From NCBI GenBank assembly GCA_037042915.1, contig CM073199.1:2108001-2172000 (forward strand): 64,000 bases of DNA, read 5' to 3'. Below are positions 1 to 11,404 of the stretch, in pieces. How positions within the stretch are numbered: the first letter of the stretch is position 1; each line of letters opens with the position of its first letter. A program made the position numbers and the translations under genes. Origin of the DNA: Auricularia sp. M13 (lineage: Eukaryota > Basidiomycota > Agaricomycetes > Auriculariales > Auriculariaceae). The notes below the pieces were generated by a model that saw only the letters and a program-made list of their open reading frames with translations, did not search any database and was not told where the DNA came from.

Positions 1-3000
1 GGGACGACGGTCAGGACGTGATGACGAGCCAGATCTGGCATTGCCGTGCACGTTTGTTACGCGAAGAGAGGTTTTCCATTTTTGGAAGACTGACCAATGA
101 ATACGTCGTTGATATGTTCACGCGCAATATTGAGTCGCGACTCGCGTACATTCGTTTTAGCCAAGCTGCAGCGCACCGCGAAGACGCGGCATTGATGGGA
201 TTGGAAGCCCGACGGACTCTGAAAACGTTTTTCTTCCGTCTTCATTCCTCGGTTCCAACGCTTGGTGTTCGGACCAGATCGCGGACGCGCTCACCATCGC
301 TGCCAACTGCGGCGTGCCGACATTCTTTGTCACAATGACCTGCAATCCGGACTGGCCAGAAGTGCGCCAGAAGCTGCGGCCAGGCCAGGGCTGGCAAGAT
401 GTTCCGCTCGTGATCGCCCGCGTGTTCAAGCAGAAGCTGGGCGTCTTGATGAAGACTTTGAAGACTATGTTTCCGCACGCTGGTGGTATAGTAAGCTTGC
501 GCTTTGTCGTGCTTAGTTTGGCGTGCCTAATCGCGCGCAGGTTTATCGACTGTCTGCCGTTGAGTTTCAGAAGCGAGGACTCCCTCACTGTCATATCCTA
601 ATCAAATATGAACGGGATTGCATTACTGCCTCGGACATTGATGCGGTGGTCTCTGCGGAGATGCCCAAAAGTGCAGCTGACGCTGCATTAGTTCAGCGTT
701 TCATGACGCACAAACATCCCGTGCAGCGATGACCCCAGCAAAGTCACCATACCGAAATACTGTCAGCGACGAGCGCGCGTGTTTGATGCCCACGGTACGG
801 AGGCTGACACAGTCTGCCGCTTCGGATATCCCAAACCGATTCGTGACACCACCTCGCTGTCCTTCGACGGACGCCCACAGTACAGGCGACGTCAAGCGGA
901 AGATAGCAATGTCGTTCCGCACTGTTTGCCCCTTCTGCGAGCCCTCGACTGCCATATCAACTTCGAGGTCGCCAACTCGTCGCACATCTTTCAATACCTA
1001 TTCAAGTACATACGAAAAGGTAAGCCTTCGTCTTCTTTGGTGCCTGGGATACATCATTGAAGATGCCGCAGGCGTTGATCGTACCCACGCGCGTCTCCGT
1101 GTCGATGGTTCAGAGCTTATCGATGAGATAGAGGATTATTGGCGAGCGCGCTACCTATCTGCTGGAGAAGCGGCATGGCGTCTCCTTGGGTTCGCGTTGC
1201 CAGCAAATCACCCGGTGTCACTGGGCTCGTCATCCACCTGCCGCAATCGCGCAAGCATCGTCAGTATCGACGTGCGAATGGGCCTACCAGCAACTTTTCG
1301 ACCCTCGATCGCTATTTTCACCGCCCTCACGGTCTTTACATGTGGAATGGCGCTGAATGTACATTCGCCGATGTCACGTACACCGACTTTTATGCCAGGT
1401 TTCGCCATGTGCCATGGGACGACGCTATGGCAGACACCCCAGGTTACTATAAAGAGCAAGACGTTCCCGACGGTGAAATGACGCGCCTCGTGCTGAAGCG
1501 GTCTGAGGGCCATCGGCATTTCGTTCGACTAGCTTCCGTGAAGCCATCCCAGGGCGAGCTATTTTATCTACGAGCTATACTCTTGAATTGTCCAGCGCGC
1601 TCATTTTTGGACGCACGTACTATCGACGGTGTTGTGCATGCCTCATACCAGGAAGCTGCGCAGTCAATGGGTCTCTTTGCGGACAAACATGAGGCTCAGT
1701 TTGCTCTTGAGGAGGCTGTCCAGTGTCTTCGCACCCCCTGGCAAATCAGACTGCTTTTTGTGCACCTGATTATCCACGACGCGGAGGAAGTCGACTTTCC
1801 CTTGAAGCTCTGGGAGCTGTTCCGTGATGAGATGAGTATGGACTTCTACTTCGAGAATGGCGGATCGCAGACAAATGCCTATTCGCCCGCTCAGGCTGAA
1901 ATCTCACGCATGCTGGACGAATTCGGGCGCAGCCTTGGTGACTTCAATCTTCCATTGCCTCAGTCGTTCGAAGGAGAAGCAGAATACGAGCGGGAGCGAT
2001 GGGCGCCCCATTTGGAGAAGTTCCGCCGCAGTTTCGCTTCGGCGCTGGCGAGATTTACTCCAGAACAGGCACTTATATTCAATGAAGTCATGGACGCCGT
2101 GGTGAACAAGCGGCCGCTACTACTTTTCATCGATGGAAAGGCGGGTCGAGGCAAGACCTTTCTCATCAACGCCATCTGCGACTTCGTTAGGTCCCGTGAA
2201 GAAATCGTCCTTCCCACTGCTACTTCGGCTTTCGCTGCGCTACTGTACGAGGGTGGGTGCACGACCCACTCTTGCTTTAAGGTGCGTAAATTCATTATAC
2301 AGTAGTTCAAACATGGCTCATTTGTAACGGTAGATCCCTGTTAACGAGTATAGCGAGCTCCTTCGGTCACCAATAGAACCAGGAGATTTGCGCGCGGATC
2401 TCATTCGCGATTTCAGTGTTCTTATTTGGGATGAATCGCCCATGGCGAATAGGGCGGCCCTCAGCTGCGTAGAGGAAACCTGCCGGCGCGTGTGTGGCAA
2501 CGACTTGCCTTTCGGTGGTAAAATTGTCATACTTGCCGGCGATTTCAGGCAGACCTGTCCCGTTGTACGCCGCGGAACCCGCGCTCAGGTAGTGGATGCT
2601 TCAATTCGATGCTCTCCTTTGTGGGAAAGCTTGCGGATTCGCCAATTGACAGCGCCGATCCGGAACGCCGAGGATGGGGAATACGCAGCCTGGGTGGACA
2701 GCATTGGTGACGGTGCAGGCCCTCAGGTTGAAATGAACATGCTTCGGAAGGTGCATACCGATGACGAGCTAATCGAGTTTGCATACCCTCAGCATGTGAT
2801 CGACGACCCAGCGGCCTGCTTGAAGCGATCAATCCTATGCCCTACGAATAAGCAAATTGATCACTACAACTCTCAGATTCTATCACGAGTGAGGGGCACC
2901 GCACGCACGTATCTTGCGGCTGACAAAATCAAGGAGGAGGACGAGGCCGGAATGCCTGAACGAGCTGCAGCAACGTTAGACTATGCAGCGTGTGCCTACT

Positions 3001-3469
3001 TGCCTGGCTTGCCATCTCACTCTACGGTGATCAAAACAAATGCAGTGTTCAGGCTATTACGAAACTTCTCCATCTCACGTGGGCTCGTCAAGAACGTTCG
3101 CGTCGTCGTGGTCGACGTTGGTACGCGTCTGATTACTGTTCGCATACTGCGGGACACTGTCACCGGCGTCCGTATAGACGACGAGGATATCTTGATACCA
3201 CGCATTACCTTTGAGACTTTTTGCCGGAGACCAGGCGGACATTGCAAAGGCGACAGTTTCCGCTCGCGCCAGCTTACGCGACTACATTCAACAGCTGCCA
3301 AGGCTTGACTTTGGATGTTGTTGCTATCGATCTCAGGCGTCCTGTCTTTTCTCACGGACAGCTGTATACCGCTCTCTCTCGAGTGAGACGTCGAGAACAT
3401 GCCGTGGTACGGTTGCCCGCAGGCCAAGAATCAGTCGATAACGTAACGTATACCGAAATTCTGATATGA
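1..3469 (+). mobile_element. Helitron (Rep/helicase) transposon, left end outside window, partly decayed
   Basis: This is the coding region of a rolling-circle Helitron transposase. In order one sees: the N-terminal Helitron-like region (around 262-490); the Rep HUH motif in FQKRGLPHCHIL (about 565-600); a C-x-FGYPKP segment and CHINFEV...YLFKYIRKG (about 815-1020); the catalytic Tyr region DYWRARYLSAGEAAWRL (about 1130-1180); then a PIF1-type helicase with Walker A GKAGRGKT (about 2137-2160), Walker B LIWDESPM (about 2425), and the C-terminal [13 protein letters not shown] motif (about 3350-3390). Introns that restore the reading frame are visible at 491-540, 1020-1062 and 2282-2333. At least two frame changes remain (near 725 and near 3240), so this copy is probably not functional. 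The terminal TC/CTRR ends and 3' hairpin were not located, so the 3' boundary is only the end of the coding sequence. Confidence 0.9.
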
Positions 3470-3942
3470 TACAATATTATCTCTTCATCTGTATGTATAT
3501 ACGACATGACCCGCTTTAATTCAATTGGTTTTTTGTTCAAACTCGTATCTTTGCCTGGAAATGACGGGCGAGCGGACACCAAATTCGGCCATTCCCGGCT
3601 GTCTCCTCTCGCGTCCATTGCGTACAACCGTCGCTCCGGCGCAACTACGGGCATGTCTTGCATTCCCCCGCCTCCCACGGACACCGAGGAGCCAGTCTAC
3701 GACGTCCCAGGCTGTGCTGTTCGTGTCCTTGGCTCATCGTTGGCCATATGACGCTGGTGGGCGTTTCAGTGTCCCCACGTCAGTGTGCTCGCGTTGGGTC
3801 AGTATGCGTCGAACATAATGTCCGGACCATGCATGGTATGTTTCCATGTCATATGTCGTCATACAGCTTGCTCATAGCTATTTTGTGACATAGTCGGTCA
3901 TTTAAGCTCAATGCGCTCATCGAGATGGCACTCAAACGGCGC

Positions 3943-3978
3943 TGACGTCGCCCGCGTTCACGAGCTCGCCATATAAAA
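3943..3978 (+). promoter_or_regulatory. CRE-like site and TATA box of array gene A
   Basis: TGACGTCG at 3943-3950 is followed by TATAAAA at 3972-3978, about 47 bases before the ATG of gene A at 4025. The same pairing recurs before other genes of the array. Confidence 0.6.
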
Positions 3979-4024
3979 TGCGGCGGCTTCTGGTGCTGCG
4001 TTTTCCCACTGTCCAATCGCCGAC

Positions 4025-5701
4025 ATGCCGTCCTTTGTCACTGTGCTCACCACGTATCTCTGGGAGGCCGAGTACGCTCCTCCTGACGCGCTCGGTCTGA
4101 AAGGGTACAATGTTTATCAGGCCACCGTTCAGATTCAAGGTGCGCTGCGATAACAATCGTTTGCCTTTCTCTGCGATTAACCGCAGCCATAGGATCTGAA
4201 ATGCCTGTCTGCATCGCACACATGACGCGCAAGCGTAAGCTGCCCGGCGGGACTCTCGTTCGTGTCACTGGCAACGGCAACTTCCACAAGACCACTCTCC
4301 TCATCGTCGCCACTCGCCTTACCCCCGTCTGCGCCGAGCCCATGCCCGGTCTATTGCCCAAAGGGAACTTGCTTCTGCCGCGCTGCACCTACACGGGCTT
4401 CATCTCATCGGCACCCGTGCAACATCCTCTAAACGCGGACTGCTTCATGCTCGATGTCACCGTCGTACGCCATGACGTGTGGCCCGTTGTACCATTGGTT
4501 ATCTCGTGAGTTTTGTCTGCCGTGCTTCGCTCCCTGCCGCCTAATCCGGTCTCAGATCTTGCATCAACCGCGATACGAAGCGCATTCAATTTCAAGCCCA
4601 CTATTCCCTCGGTACCGCGGTCATCGTCTCCGGCGTCATATGTGGATGGTCGGCGTCAGATACGCCTATCGTCGACGTCCATACCATCCAGTTCAACTAT
4701 CAGGGTTCGACTCCAGCCTATTTCATTACCGATGCGCGCAATCCTTTCGAGCGCGCCGACTTCCGCGACGGATATGCTACGTTCGCCTCCATTCTCGAGC
4801 CCGCGCCGCACCCCCTCCGCAACGTGCTGTCTCGTCACGCCGCTCCGACGCGCATCACACACCGTTCTCCCTTGTCTCCCGATCCTCGCGCTCGAGCTGC
4901 CCGTGTCGATCACGCCAGGTCCGGCGTTGACATTGTTTCACGGTAAGTAGTGCTTGCCATTTCGTGACCGTTGTTACTGAGTCACCGCGCAGAGATGGTC
5001 ACCTTGGCAGCGTTCTGGCTGAGGACCACCTCATCGAGTACGTCGTCGTCTGTTTCGGATAAGTTGCCCCAGCTTATGCCCCCTTCAGCACCGACGAAGA
5101 GCGCATCGCCGATGGCCGCTCGTTCAGTACCGCGTTCGACTCCGTCAGTGTCGCAGCGGACTCCGTCGACGGCGAGTCAGAACCTGTCGCCGTCGCGGCC
5201 ACGCCTTCTACAGTCGTCGCCGTCACACCCCCTGCCGTTGCCGTCGCGCCCTCCGTTGCGCCCGAGCACTCATTCGAGATGGATCACGTCCGCGATCACG
5301 GTATCGCGAAGCGCATCTGCGTCCTTAATGAAGGCACAGGGTCAGAGGTCCACGTCGAGGAGACCGGGCGAGAGCGGTACGTCGGTGTTGTGGCCTAATG
5401 CGCGCTCGCTAAACTTCAGTGCAGAGCCATGGCGTCCGCCTTGCTGAAGTTGCGCAACTGCAGCGTTTGCGACCTCCGCGTCGACCCCAGCCTGCAGTCT
5501 TTGGCTGTCGACAGCGAGTCGCCAGCGCGCATGGATGTGGCTGGTACTGCGAGCGCCGAAGACTTGCCGTCGGTGCAAGATGTTCGCGATGCCGCACAGC
5601 GCACGGGACGCGCGGGGCGGACTGCTCGACTTTCCAAGGGCGGGAAGAAACTCCCCAAGGTAATACTCAGGCTCTCGTCGGCGTCGGTACGGGCGCATTA
5701 G
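4025..5701 (+). CDS. Array gene A: tandem OB-fold-like protein, function unknown
   Basis: Multi-exon gene without a recognised family name. Exon 1 is 4025-4139, exon 2 4187-4505, exon 3 4556-4942; phases 1 and 2 match those of the paralogues. Exon 2 encodes GGTLVRVTG...LLIVATRLTPV, the repeated strand-turn-strand pattern that I read as the first OB-like barrel; exon 3 encodes GTAVIVSGVICGW...IVDVHTI, the second barrel. The next exon (from about 4992) encodes GHLGSVLAEDHLIEYVVV. Later exons (about 5089-5376 and from 5464) encode a Ser/Val/Pro-rich tail and a basic C terminus ending near 5701; the intron before 5089 could not be fixed. OB-fold is an inference from hydrophobic periodicity and comparison with six neighbours; a different small beta barrel is possible. 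The shared promoter signals suggest co-regulation with the array. Confidence 0.6.
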
Positions 5702-5941
5702 ATACCACCGATAATGGACATTACTGTCATATAGTACTATACGCCGTCTTGCTGTAAATATGTGTATTAGTAGTGTAACGACCAGTTCGAAATTTACGAC
5801 CAGTTTTTCTGCTTTATTACTCTCGCTTTGCAAGAAATTGATAACGTGAGGTGCCTCATTTAATGTCCGCCGATGCTGCTCGCTCTCTCTCTCTTACAAT
5901 CATGAGAACTGAACGGGCAGCGCATGTGGCCCGCCATTGCG

Positions 5942-6020
5942 CGTCACACTGTCTTCTTGCGCCCCCAACGTAGTGCGCAACCCGAGCGTCAAGTAAGCTT
6001 AGGGTTGCGCACATATAAAG
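5942..6020 (+). promoter_or_regulatory. Promoter of array gene B
   Basis: CGTCA half-sites lie at 5942-5946 and about 5985, and TATAAAG at 6014-6020, about 50 bases before the ATG at 6070. This gene lacks a full octamer, unlike most of its neighbours. Confidence 0.4.
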
Positions 6021-6069
6021 CTGACCTCCGGCGTTGTCTGTTCTTTCATCCTCTCCGCGTCATCCCATC

Positions 6070-8170
6070 ATGTTGGTCACCAGTGAAGTGCACTTTATGC
6101 TACGCGATACTAGCGTCCGAAACGAGCGCCAGGTTGAAGGCAAGGCTACATACACATACGAGTCGCGGGAAAATACAAGGTCTGCGCGGTTGTCGTCGTC
6201 GTCGTTTGCTCTCTTAATGTGCTCTAGGTTCTGAAATCGGCCTGACCGTCTGGTATCATTCGCACGATCCTCCATTGCCCGATGGCTCGGTCGTCGATCT
6301 TCGGGTATCTTCCTTTTCGCCGGTCTGACGGTTTACCTGGACGTTCGGCGCATCCGCCCCGCGGTCAACCCACAGCCCGCGCAGTTCATCCCTCAGCTGT
6401 TCTTTGAAGGTTTCATTGTGGGCCAACCCGAAGTCGAATTATCGTTGGACAACTGCTTATTTTCGTTCGACGTCGAGGTTACCGGCCCCGCTACGGTCAA
6501 AATCAGGTTCGTCCTTTTCTCATTTCAACACATTCGATAGTTCATCCTCACTGTCTATAGATGCACATTCTACAGTGCTCGTGGCGTCATTCTCAAGTTG
6601 CCCACGCTATATCCACGCCACAAAGTTCGAGTTGTTGGCACATTCGCCGGCTTCGTAAACGACATGATCAAGGTCCGCGCCACTACGCTCGCGCCGTTCC
6701 CATATCCCGCCCGTATAATCGGTGTCGCGCCTATCTTCACTGGGTGTTCAGTCGTCGATCAGCTCACCGAATTTGTCGGAATTTCGATGGCGTTGAATCC
6801 GTACGTGCTTGCTGCTGTTACGAATATAATGTATTCCGTACTGACATGGTCCAAGCGATAATTCTTCTCCGAACGTCGCGAAGCCTTCCAAGCGTGCTAG
6901 AGTGTCGGACGACGCGTCCGCCGCCGACTCTACCCCCCAGTCTCCAGAAGCAGCAGAGCAACTCGCCATCGACAACGCCGGTCCACATTTGCGGGTCGCA
7001 GCAGGCGTCGCGCTGGCCGATGTCAAGTCTTCGTCAATCTTCATGTCCGCGGCCGAGCAGCCCGGTATCATGCGTGCGCAGTCTGTGGGTCTATCGGGCG
7101 GCACGTCCACTCCAGCCTCTCCGGCGTCGTCACCCGTGCAGGTCAACTCGCCCTCCGTCGCAGGCGACCAGTCTGGGCTAACGACACCGACGCTTACCAA
7201 AACGCGTGGTGCGGCGCGGGGACTGTCCGTCGTTACGTCCACTGCCACTTCGCCCATATCATCGCGCGCTCAATCTGCACTTGCGTCGCCCACGCAAGCC
7301 CACGCACATAATGCTGTGCCTCCCCGGTTTACGTCTCCAGTTCAGGCCATCGCCCCTGTCGCTGCAGAAGGTCACGTTGCGCCGATACAGGCTCGGTCTC
7401 CAGCAGCAGCGTCGCAGTCTCTGCGTACGCCGGGTAATTCACCCGTTGTTACACGCGCCGCGTCAGCTGTGCCCTCCCCTGCGCAAGGCCGCTTGCAAGG
7501 CATGGCTGCGAACCATGCAGCTCTCCACAACGTCGGTCTTGGAAGCCCCGTTGTGCTCGCGAACGGAGGTGTAATTCCGCGTGACATGGCCGCCATTTAC
7601 GAATCGCCCAGTCCATCGTTCCCCGCCACGTCTACGACGGATGCCACGGCCTACCCGTACCTGTCTATGACCTCTGCTTCTCCTGCCGACCAAGGCGAGG
7701 CCATGGATGTTGTGGACGCGGTGTCTGATGGGCGCAATTTGGAATCGTACGTACCACAGCTCCTTGACGCACGCGCGTTCGTTACTCATCATTATTGTGG
7801 TTGTAGAACTGCGGCTGACGAGACTCAACTCGGGGCTCCCATGCAGACTGAACAGGAGCCCGTTGCCCCGTCTGTACATTGTTTCTTTCCTTTCCCTAGC
7901 TGACCACAACAGTAGGCCACAGCAGGCTCCTTCAACTGCGGCCTCCATATTTTCCATCGAGGAAATCATGGCTGCGTGCGTGATCCGGGCGCGCATTCCG
8001 ACACTGTGTTCTGATGACTTGCATAGCACGAGCGATGACGCCTCGCACCTCGGTCTCGACTTCTTGCGTTGGGACAGCATGAACGGCGAAGTCATACAGC
8101 AGTATGATGACCTCAATCCTGCAACGTACGTCTTTGTTGTCATCATCACTTCCATATGCAATATATTGAC
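6070..8170 (+). CDS. Array gene B: tandem OB-fold-like protein with NLS-like motif and long Ser-Pro-rich tail
   Basis: Paralogue of gene A. Exon 1 starts at 6070; the first intron cannot be closed in phase with the exon 2 frame, so one small indel or a misjudged splice site is likely there. Exon 2 (about 6229-6506) carries the GSEIGLTVW start and FFEGFIVGQ...FSFDVEV strands; exon 3 is 6561-6800 with LYPRHKVRVVGTFAGF...IKVRATTL. Exon 4 (6856-7746) joins in phase and encodes KPSKRARV, a basic nuclear-localisation-like stretch, followed by about 280 residues rich in Ser-Pro and Thr-Pro (TPQSPE, NSPS, TSPIS, FTSPVQ, RSPAA, GNSPVV, ESPSPS). Exon 5 is 7807-7873. Further coding sequence around MAACVIRARIPTLC (from 7969) is likely, but the intron joining it is uncertain. 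The features suggest a nuclear, proline-directed-kinase target; that is inference. Confidence 0.6.
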
Positions 8171-8277
8171 ATGCCTGTAGGCTCTATGGTGCTTAAGCTG
8201 CCTAAGCCGAGGGCTCGTACGAGCCGTGTGTCACATTTTCTCACCGTTCTTTCATGCTGTACCTCTTCGTCGCCCGG

Positions 8278-8386
8278 TGACGTCATTTCCCTTCTCCTCC
8301 GATGGTGTAATCTTTCAGTCTCGAAGTTTCGATATACGCGCGTCATTATGTTCTCGCAAAATCCCGTCGTTCTGAACTTATATAAG
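8278..8386 (+). promoter_or_regulatory. CRE octamer and TATA box of the gene at 8420
   Basis: A perfect palindromic TGACGTCA at 8278-8285 and TATATAAG at 8379-8386 precede the ATG at 8420. Confidence 0.65.
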
Positions 8387-8419
8387 TCGTGTCTTGAAAT
8401 CCGTGTGCTCTCAATCTCA

Positions 8420-9070
8420 ATGGGTCGTCGTAAAGCTGTTAACGCCGTGGTGTCCTCGCTGCTGGACATAGAGGCGGTGGAGGACAACAATGATGGTCCT
8501 GAGGACGAGACAGACTACGAGCCGTCGGAGTGCAATGCCACAGACGGCAGTCGATATGAGTTCTTCAGCGACGACGACAAACCGCTATCGAAGAGACAAC
8601 CGTCTAGCTTCATCAATCAGAACTATGACTATGTCCCCGAGGATAAATTGGTGGTGAGGGTTTTGAGCATGGAGTCACTTGGTGTGCCGTTGACGTCCTA
8701 AAAGCTATACTTCACGCGCAAGAGCCCTTTTGCCAAGCGGGGTTTACCCAACGTGTCCTGCGACAAGGAGGGCTTCGTCTCCGTGCCCAGTGTTAATCTC
8801 TGGATCAAGATGGCCGCGTCGTCCTATCCGGATCACGCAGACTTCCACCGCGCCTTGCGACTGTGTGCGTCAGACATCAAGGAAATCCTGAGAGTGAATA
8901 AATCTGTTCTACACAACACATGTAACAACAATATAAACCTAGAGGTACATTGGGACTTCCTGACCACATGGTCACTTAGTGCTCAAATGTTTGTATCCCT
9001 CGTGCGCGCCTGTTTTTGGCACCATCCTCCATTGCCGCTGGATGACAGTGTTTCGTCTCGTTCGCCGTGA
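8420..9070 (+). CDS. Small acidic protein, family 2 copy 1, function unknown
   Basis: Two exons, 8420-8653 and 8705-9070, give 199 residues; the 51-base intron starts GTGAGG and removes an in-frame TAA. The first 78 residues are acidic and probably disordered (DNNDGPEDETDYEPSE). Exon 2 starts LYFTRKSPFAKRGLP and continues with GFVSVPSVNLWIKMAA and a helical C-terminal part ending in HWDFLTTWSLSAQMFV. It aligns along exon 2 with the protein encoded at 9363-9823 (LYVTLKNPFVGSWLP, GFATVPDPRAWVKQA, HYDFFHTWEISTQALV), and the intron is at the identical place and phase, so the two are tandem paralogues. I do not recognise the family. It sits inside the OB-like array and has the same promoter elements. 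Confidence 0.75.
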
Positions 9071-9193
9071 TAGAATAACGACCTCGTTTGTAAATACTTC
9101 AATCCCTTTTCAATACAGTACATAGCCAAATTGTGATCTCGGCTTTTGCTCGTGGTTCCTACGAGCACGTGCTTCCTCGCAAATCAGACAAAA

Positions 9194-9295
9194 CGTCATG
9201 TATCTCTTATGACGAGTGGGCGGAATGAGCAGTTCCTATCTGATGACGTAACGCGTCATCCTGCTTGCATCATCATCTGAACTCAACATATAAAG
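9194..9295 (+). promoter_or_regulatory. Clustered CRE-like sites and TATA box of the gene at 9363
   Basis: CGTCA at 9194-9198, TGACG at 9210-9214, TGACGTAA at 9244-9251 and CGTCA at 9254-9258 are followed by TATAAAG at 9289-9295, 68 bases before the ATG. Several of the half-sites form inverted pairs. Confidence 0.6.
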
Positions 9296-9362
9296 TCCGT
9301 GCAGTACGGGTCTTCGCGCGGGTAGGGTAGACATCGTACCACCGTTTACAGCATCGTTTGCT

Positions 9363-9823
9363 ATGGCGCAGTATGACCGTGCCGTAGAGTGGATGCCTGC
9401 TGAGATTCACGAGACTTTGCGCGAATTCTCCGATTTGCCTGCGCCTGACGTACCTCGCAATAGGCTCGCGGTACGCTCTCCTTAGCGTGGAATCACACCG
9501 CGTACTTACTGCAACAAATCCAGTTGTATGTGACTCTGAAGAACCCGTTCGTCGGCAGCTGGCTTCCTCCAGTTCGTTATGACGACGCTGGCTTTGCCAC
9601 AGTGCCTGATCCTCGAGCATGGGTAAAGCAAGCCAAAGATGACGTCACTGATGTTCGAGATGTTTTGCTGCAGTGCAAGGTCATCATTGATCAGGTGGCC
9701 CAAGCAAACTATGAGGAGCTGAGAGAGAGCAAGATGCCCGATCTGCAGGGCCACTATGATTTTTTCCACACCTGGGAAATCAGCACTCAGGCTTTGGTGG
9801 ATGTTTTACTTCGCTTTGTATAG
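9363..9823 (+). CDS. Small protein, family 2 copy 2, function unknown
   Basis: Exons 9363-9470 and 9524-9823 with a 53-base GT-AG intron give 135 residues. Relative to the copy at 8420 it lacks the long acidic N terminus and starts MAQYDRAVEWMPAEIHETL. The shared block runs from LYVTLKNPFVGSW to the C terminus and contains a Trp/Pro-rich start and two predicted amphipathic helices, the last ending DFFHTWEISTQALVDVLLRF. No catalytic motif, signal peptide or membrane segment is visible. The conserved phase-0 intron just before LY[VF]T supports duplication from one ancestor. Its placement between array genes B and C and its CRE/TATA promoter suggest it works in the same setting as the OB-like proteins; that is inference. 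Confidence 0.78.
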
Positions 9824-9829
9824 ATATGT

Positions 9830-10273
9830 AACACGAGTCGTAGTATTTATTTGCCGTGTGATAATGCATGAGCTGATATCACAATGCGTGCAATTTATGT
9901 GTAGCGTGTACGAACGACACGCTGGTGTGCCTGTACCGCTTGCGCGACGCATTTGCACGGGCGGGGCACCGCTCCGGCTGCTGGAAGCCGGAGATTCACT
10001 GGTAGCCGGTGCCCAGTGCATGCCGTACAGTATTGCACACGTCACATTCGCGCATATCCGTCCAACGAAAGTGGCGTCATGCCTTGGAGGTACATCATAA
10101 GATATTGCGCAGTAGTACTTATTGCGGCGCGTTTCGTGCAGGCACGTCGCAGACGGACCTCCGACGACTATCAAGTTGCTGTCCGTCGACGAACGATGAC
10201 CGCAGCCTCGCTTGCGCAGACGACTTGCAACGTCGTATGAGCAGTGACGCGAGCTGAGCCTGCAGGACGGACA
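9830..10273 (+). other. Intergenic stretch without a recognisable gene
   Basis: About 440 bases between family 2 copy 2 and array gene C. Only scattered TGACG/CGTCA half-sites (about 10073 and 10242) and no convincing coding sequence were seen. Confidence 0.5.
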
Positions 10274-10328
10274 TGACGCAAAAGAAACTTAACTGACAAC
10301 TTCGCACCCAGAACCTATGCTGCCTAAA
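10274..10328 (+). promoter_or_regulatory. CRE-like site upstream of array gene C
   Basis: TGACGCAA at 10274-10281, followed by the weak TATA-like CTAAAAG near 10323, 41 bases before the ATG at 10364. Confidence 0.4.
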
Positions 10329-10363
10329 AGGACGCCCGTTTTCTCTTTGGGATCAGCAGCACG

Positions 10364-11404
10364 ATGGCCACCAACGAGTCCCTCTCCCACTCTCGCTCTT
10401 GGACTGCCACCAGGCAGTTTGCCCCAACTTTCGAGGCTCTGCTGAACGTCAAGACCAGTACGGTCGTTCGCTCTCCGGGCTTGGTGCATCGCTGCTTCCA
10501 CACTTATTCTTGCAACCTCGAGCTCAACGGTACCGGTTTTTTCTGTTCTTCACGGTTCGCGCTGATTGCGGTCTCAGATGTGGACGTGAAGGTTGTCGTC
10601 GCGCGGCCCGTCGTGGATACGCCAACGCTGCAGCCATACCCGCGGGCTCGCGCATTCGCGTCTTCGGGTCTTTCGAGGGTTCCAACAACGGCCTCTTCGT
10701 CACAGCGTCGTCTGTAGTCGCCGTTGACGCAGGGGACACGGGTACGACGACCACACACCCGCCTGCAGACCGGCCACCTACATTTCTCGTCTTTCTGGGC
10801 ATCAAACCGTCGCGCGTCCTCGACGCCTCTATCTCGTCGCCCACTCGGGAGGTCCTCGACATCGAGGTTAGAGGCAGCCTTATTTTCAGGTACGCCGTGT
10901 TGTTCATTGTGCATGCACCTGCTCATCATCGTCCAGATGCGACTTCGACCTTACGAAGCCGCACCTGAAGAACTTCTACTACCAGGAGAATGCGGACATC
11001 GCGGTGTCTGGCGTTCTAACTGGTTTCGTCGACGGCCGATATACGCTTGACGTCCACGACGGGAGTTTCGATTACTTGGAGATGCCCTGCACGGCGGAGA
11101 GTTTCGCGCGCGAGTGCGGCAAGGAGCTCGCCAGCGATGCGTGCTGTTGGTGAGTTTTCTCTTTGCTTTACGTACATCACCAGTTCTGAATGGGCACCTC
11201 GCTCAGGTTAAAGAGTGCCATGAACGAAACCATGCGCGATATGAAGAAGCTTCGGTGAGCATGCCGATGAGGACCATTGCGCACATATTGACATTTTCCA
11301 GGACTTCGTCGCCGTCGCCGTCTCCCATTATTCGCCGCAATTTTCCGTTGACTTATTGCGAAATCTCGTCCGCCCCATCGGACAGTTTTCCGTCCTGGGA
11401 TTGA
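10364..11404 (+). CDS. Array gene C: tandem OB-fold-like protein, one apparent frameshift
   Basis: Exons 10364-10529, 10578-10889, 10937-11149, 11207-11254 and 11302-11404; intron phases 1, 2 and 2 match the paralogues. Exon 2 begins DVDVKVVVARPVVDTPTLQP and then changes frame near 10640 into PAGSRIRVFGSFEG...LFVTASSVVAVD, so a single-base indel (or sequence error) disrupts the first barrel. Exon 3 encodes CDFDLTKPHLKNF, then DIAVSGVLTGFVDGRYTLDVHDGSF, the second barrel, and ends in CCW with the intron inside the Trp codon. The tail is short: LKSAMNETMRDMKKL, then a Ser-Pro run (TSSPSPSP). Function unknown. If the frameshift is real the gene is probably disabled. Confidence 0.6.

Noticed and set aside
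4971-5447. Ser/Pro-rich frame in gene A's tail
   Set aside because: A neighbouring frame (DEERIADGRSFSTAF...FEMDHVRDHGIAKRICVLNEG) has clearly better codon usage; the Ser/Pro frame is probably a shadow, although the competing model is not fully closed either.
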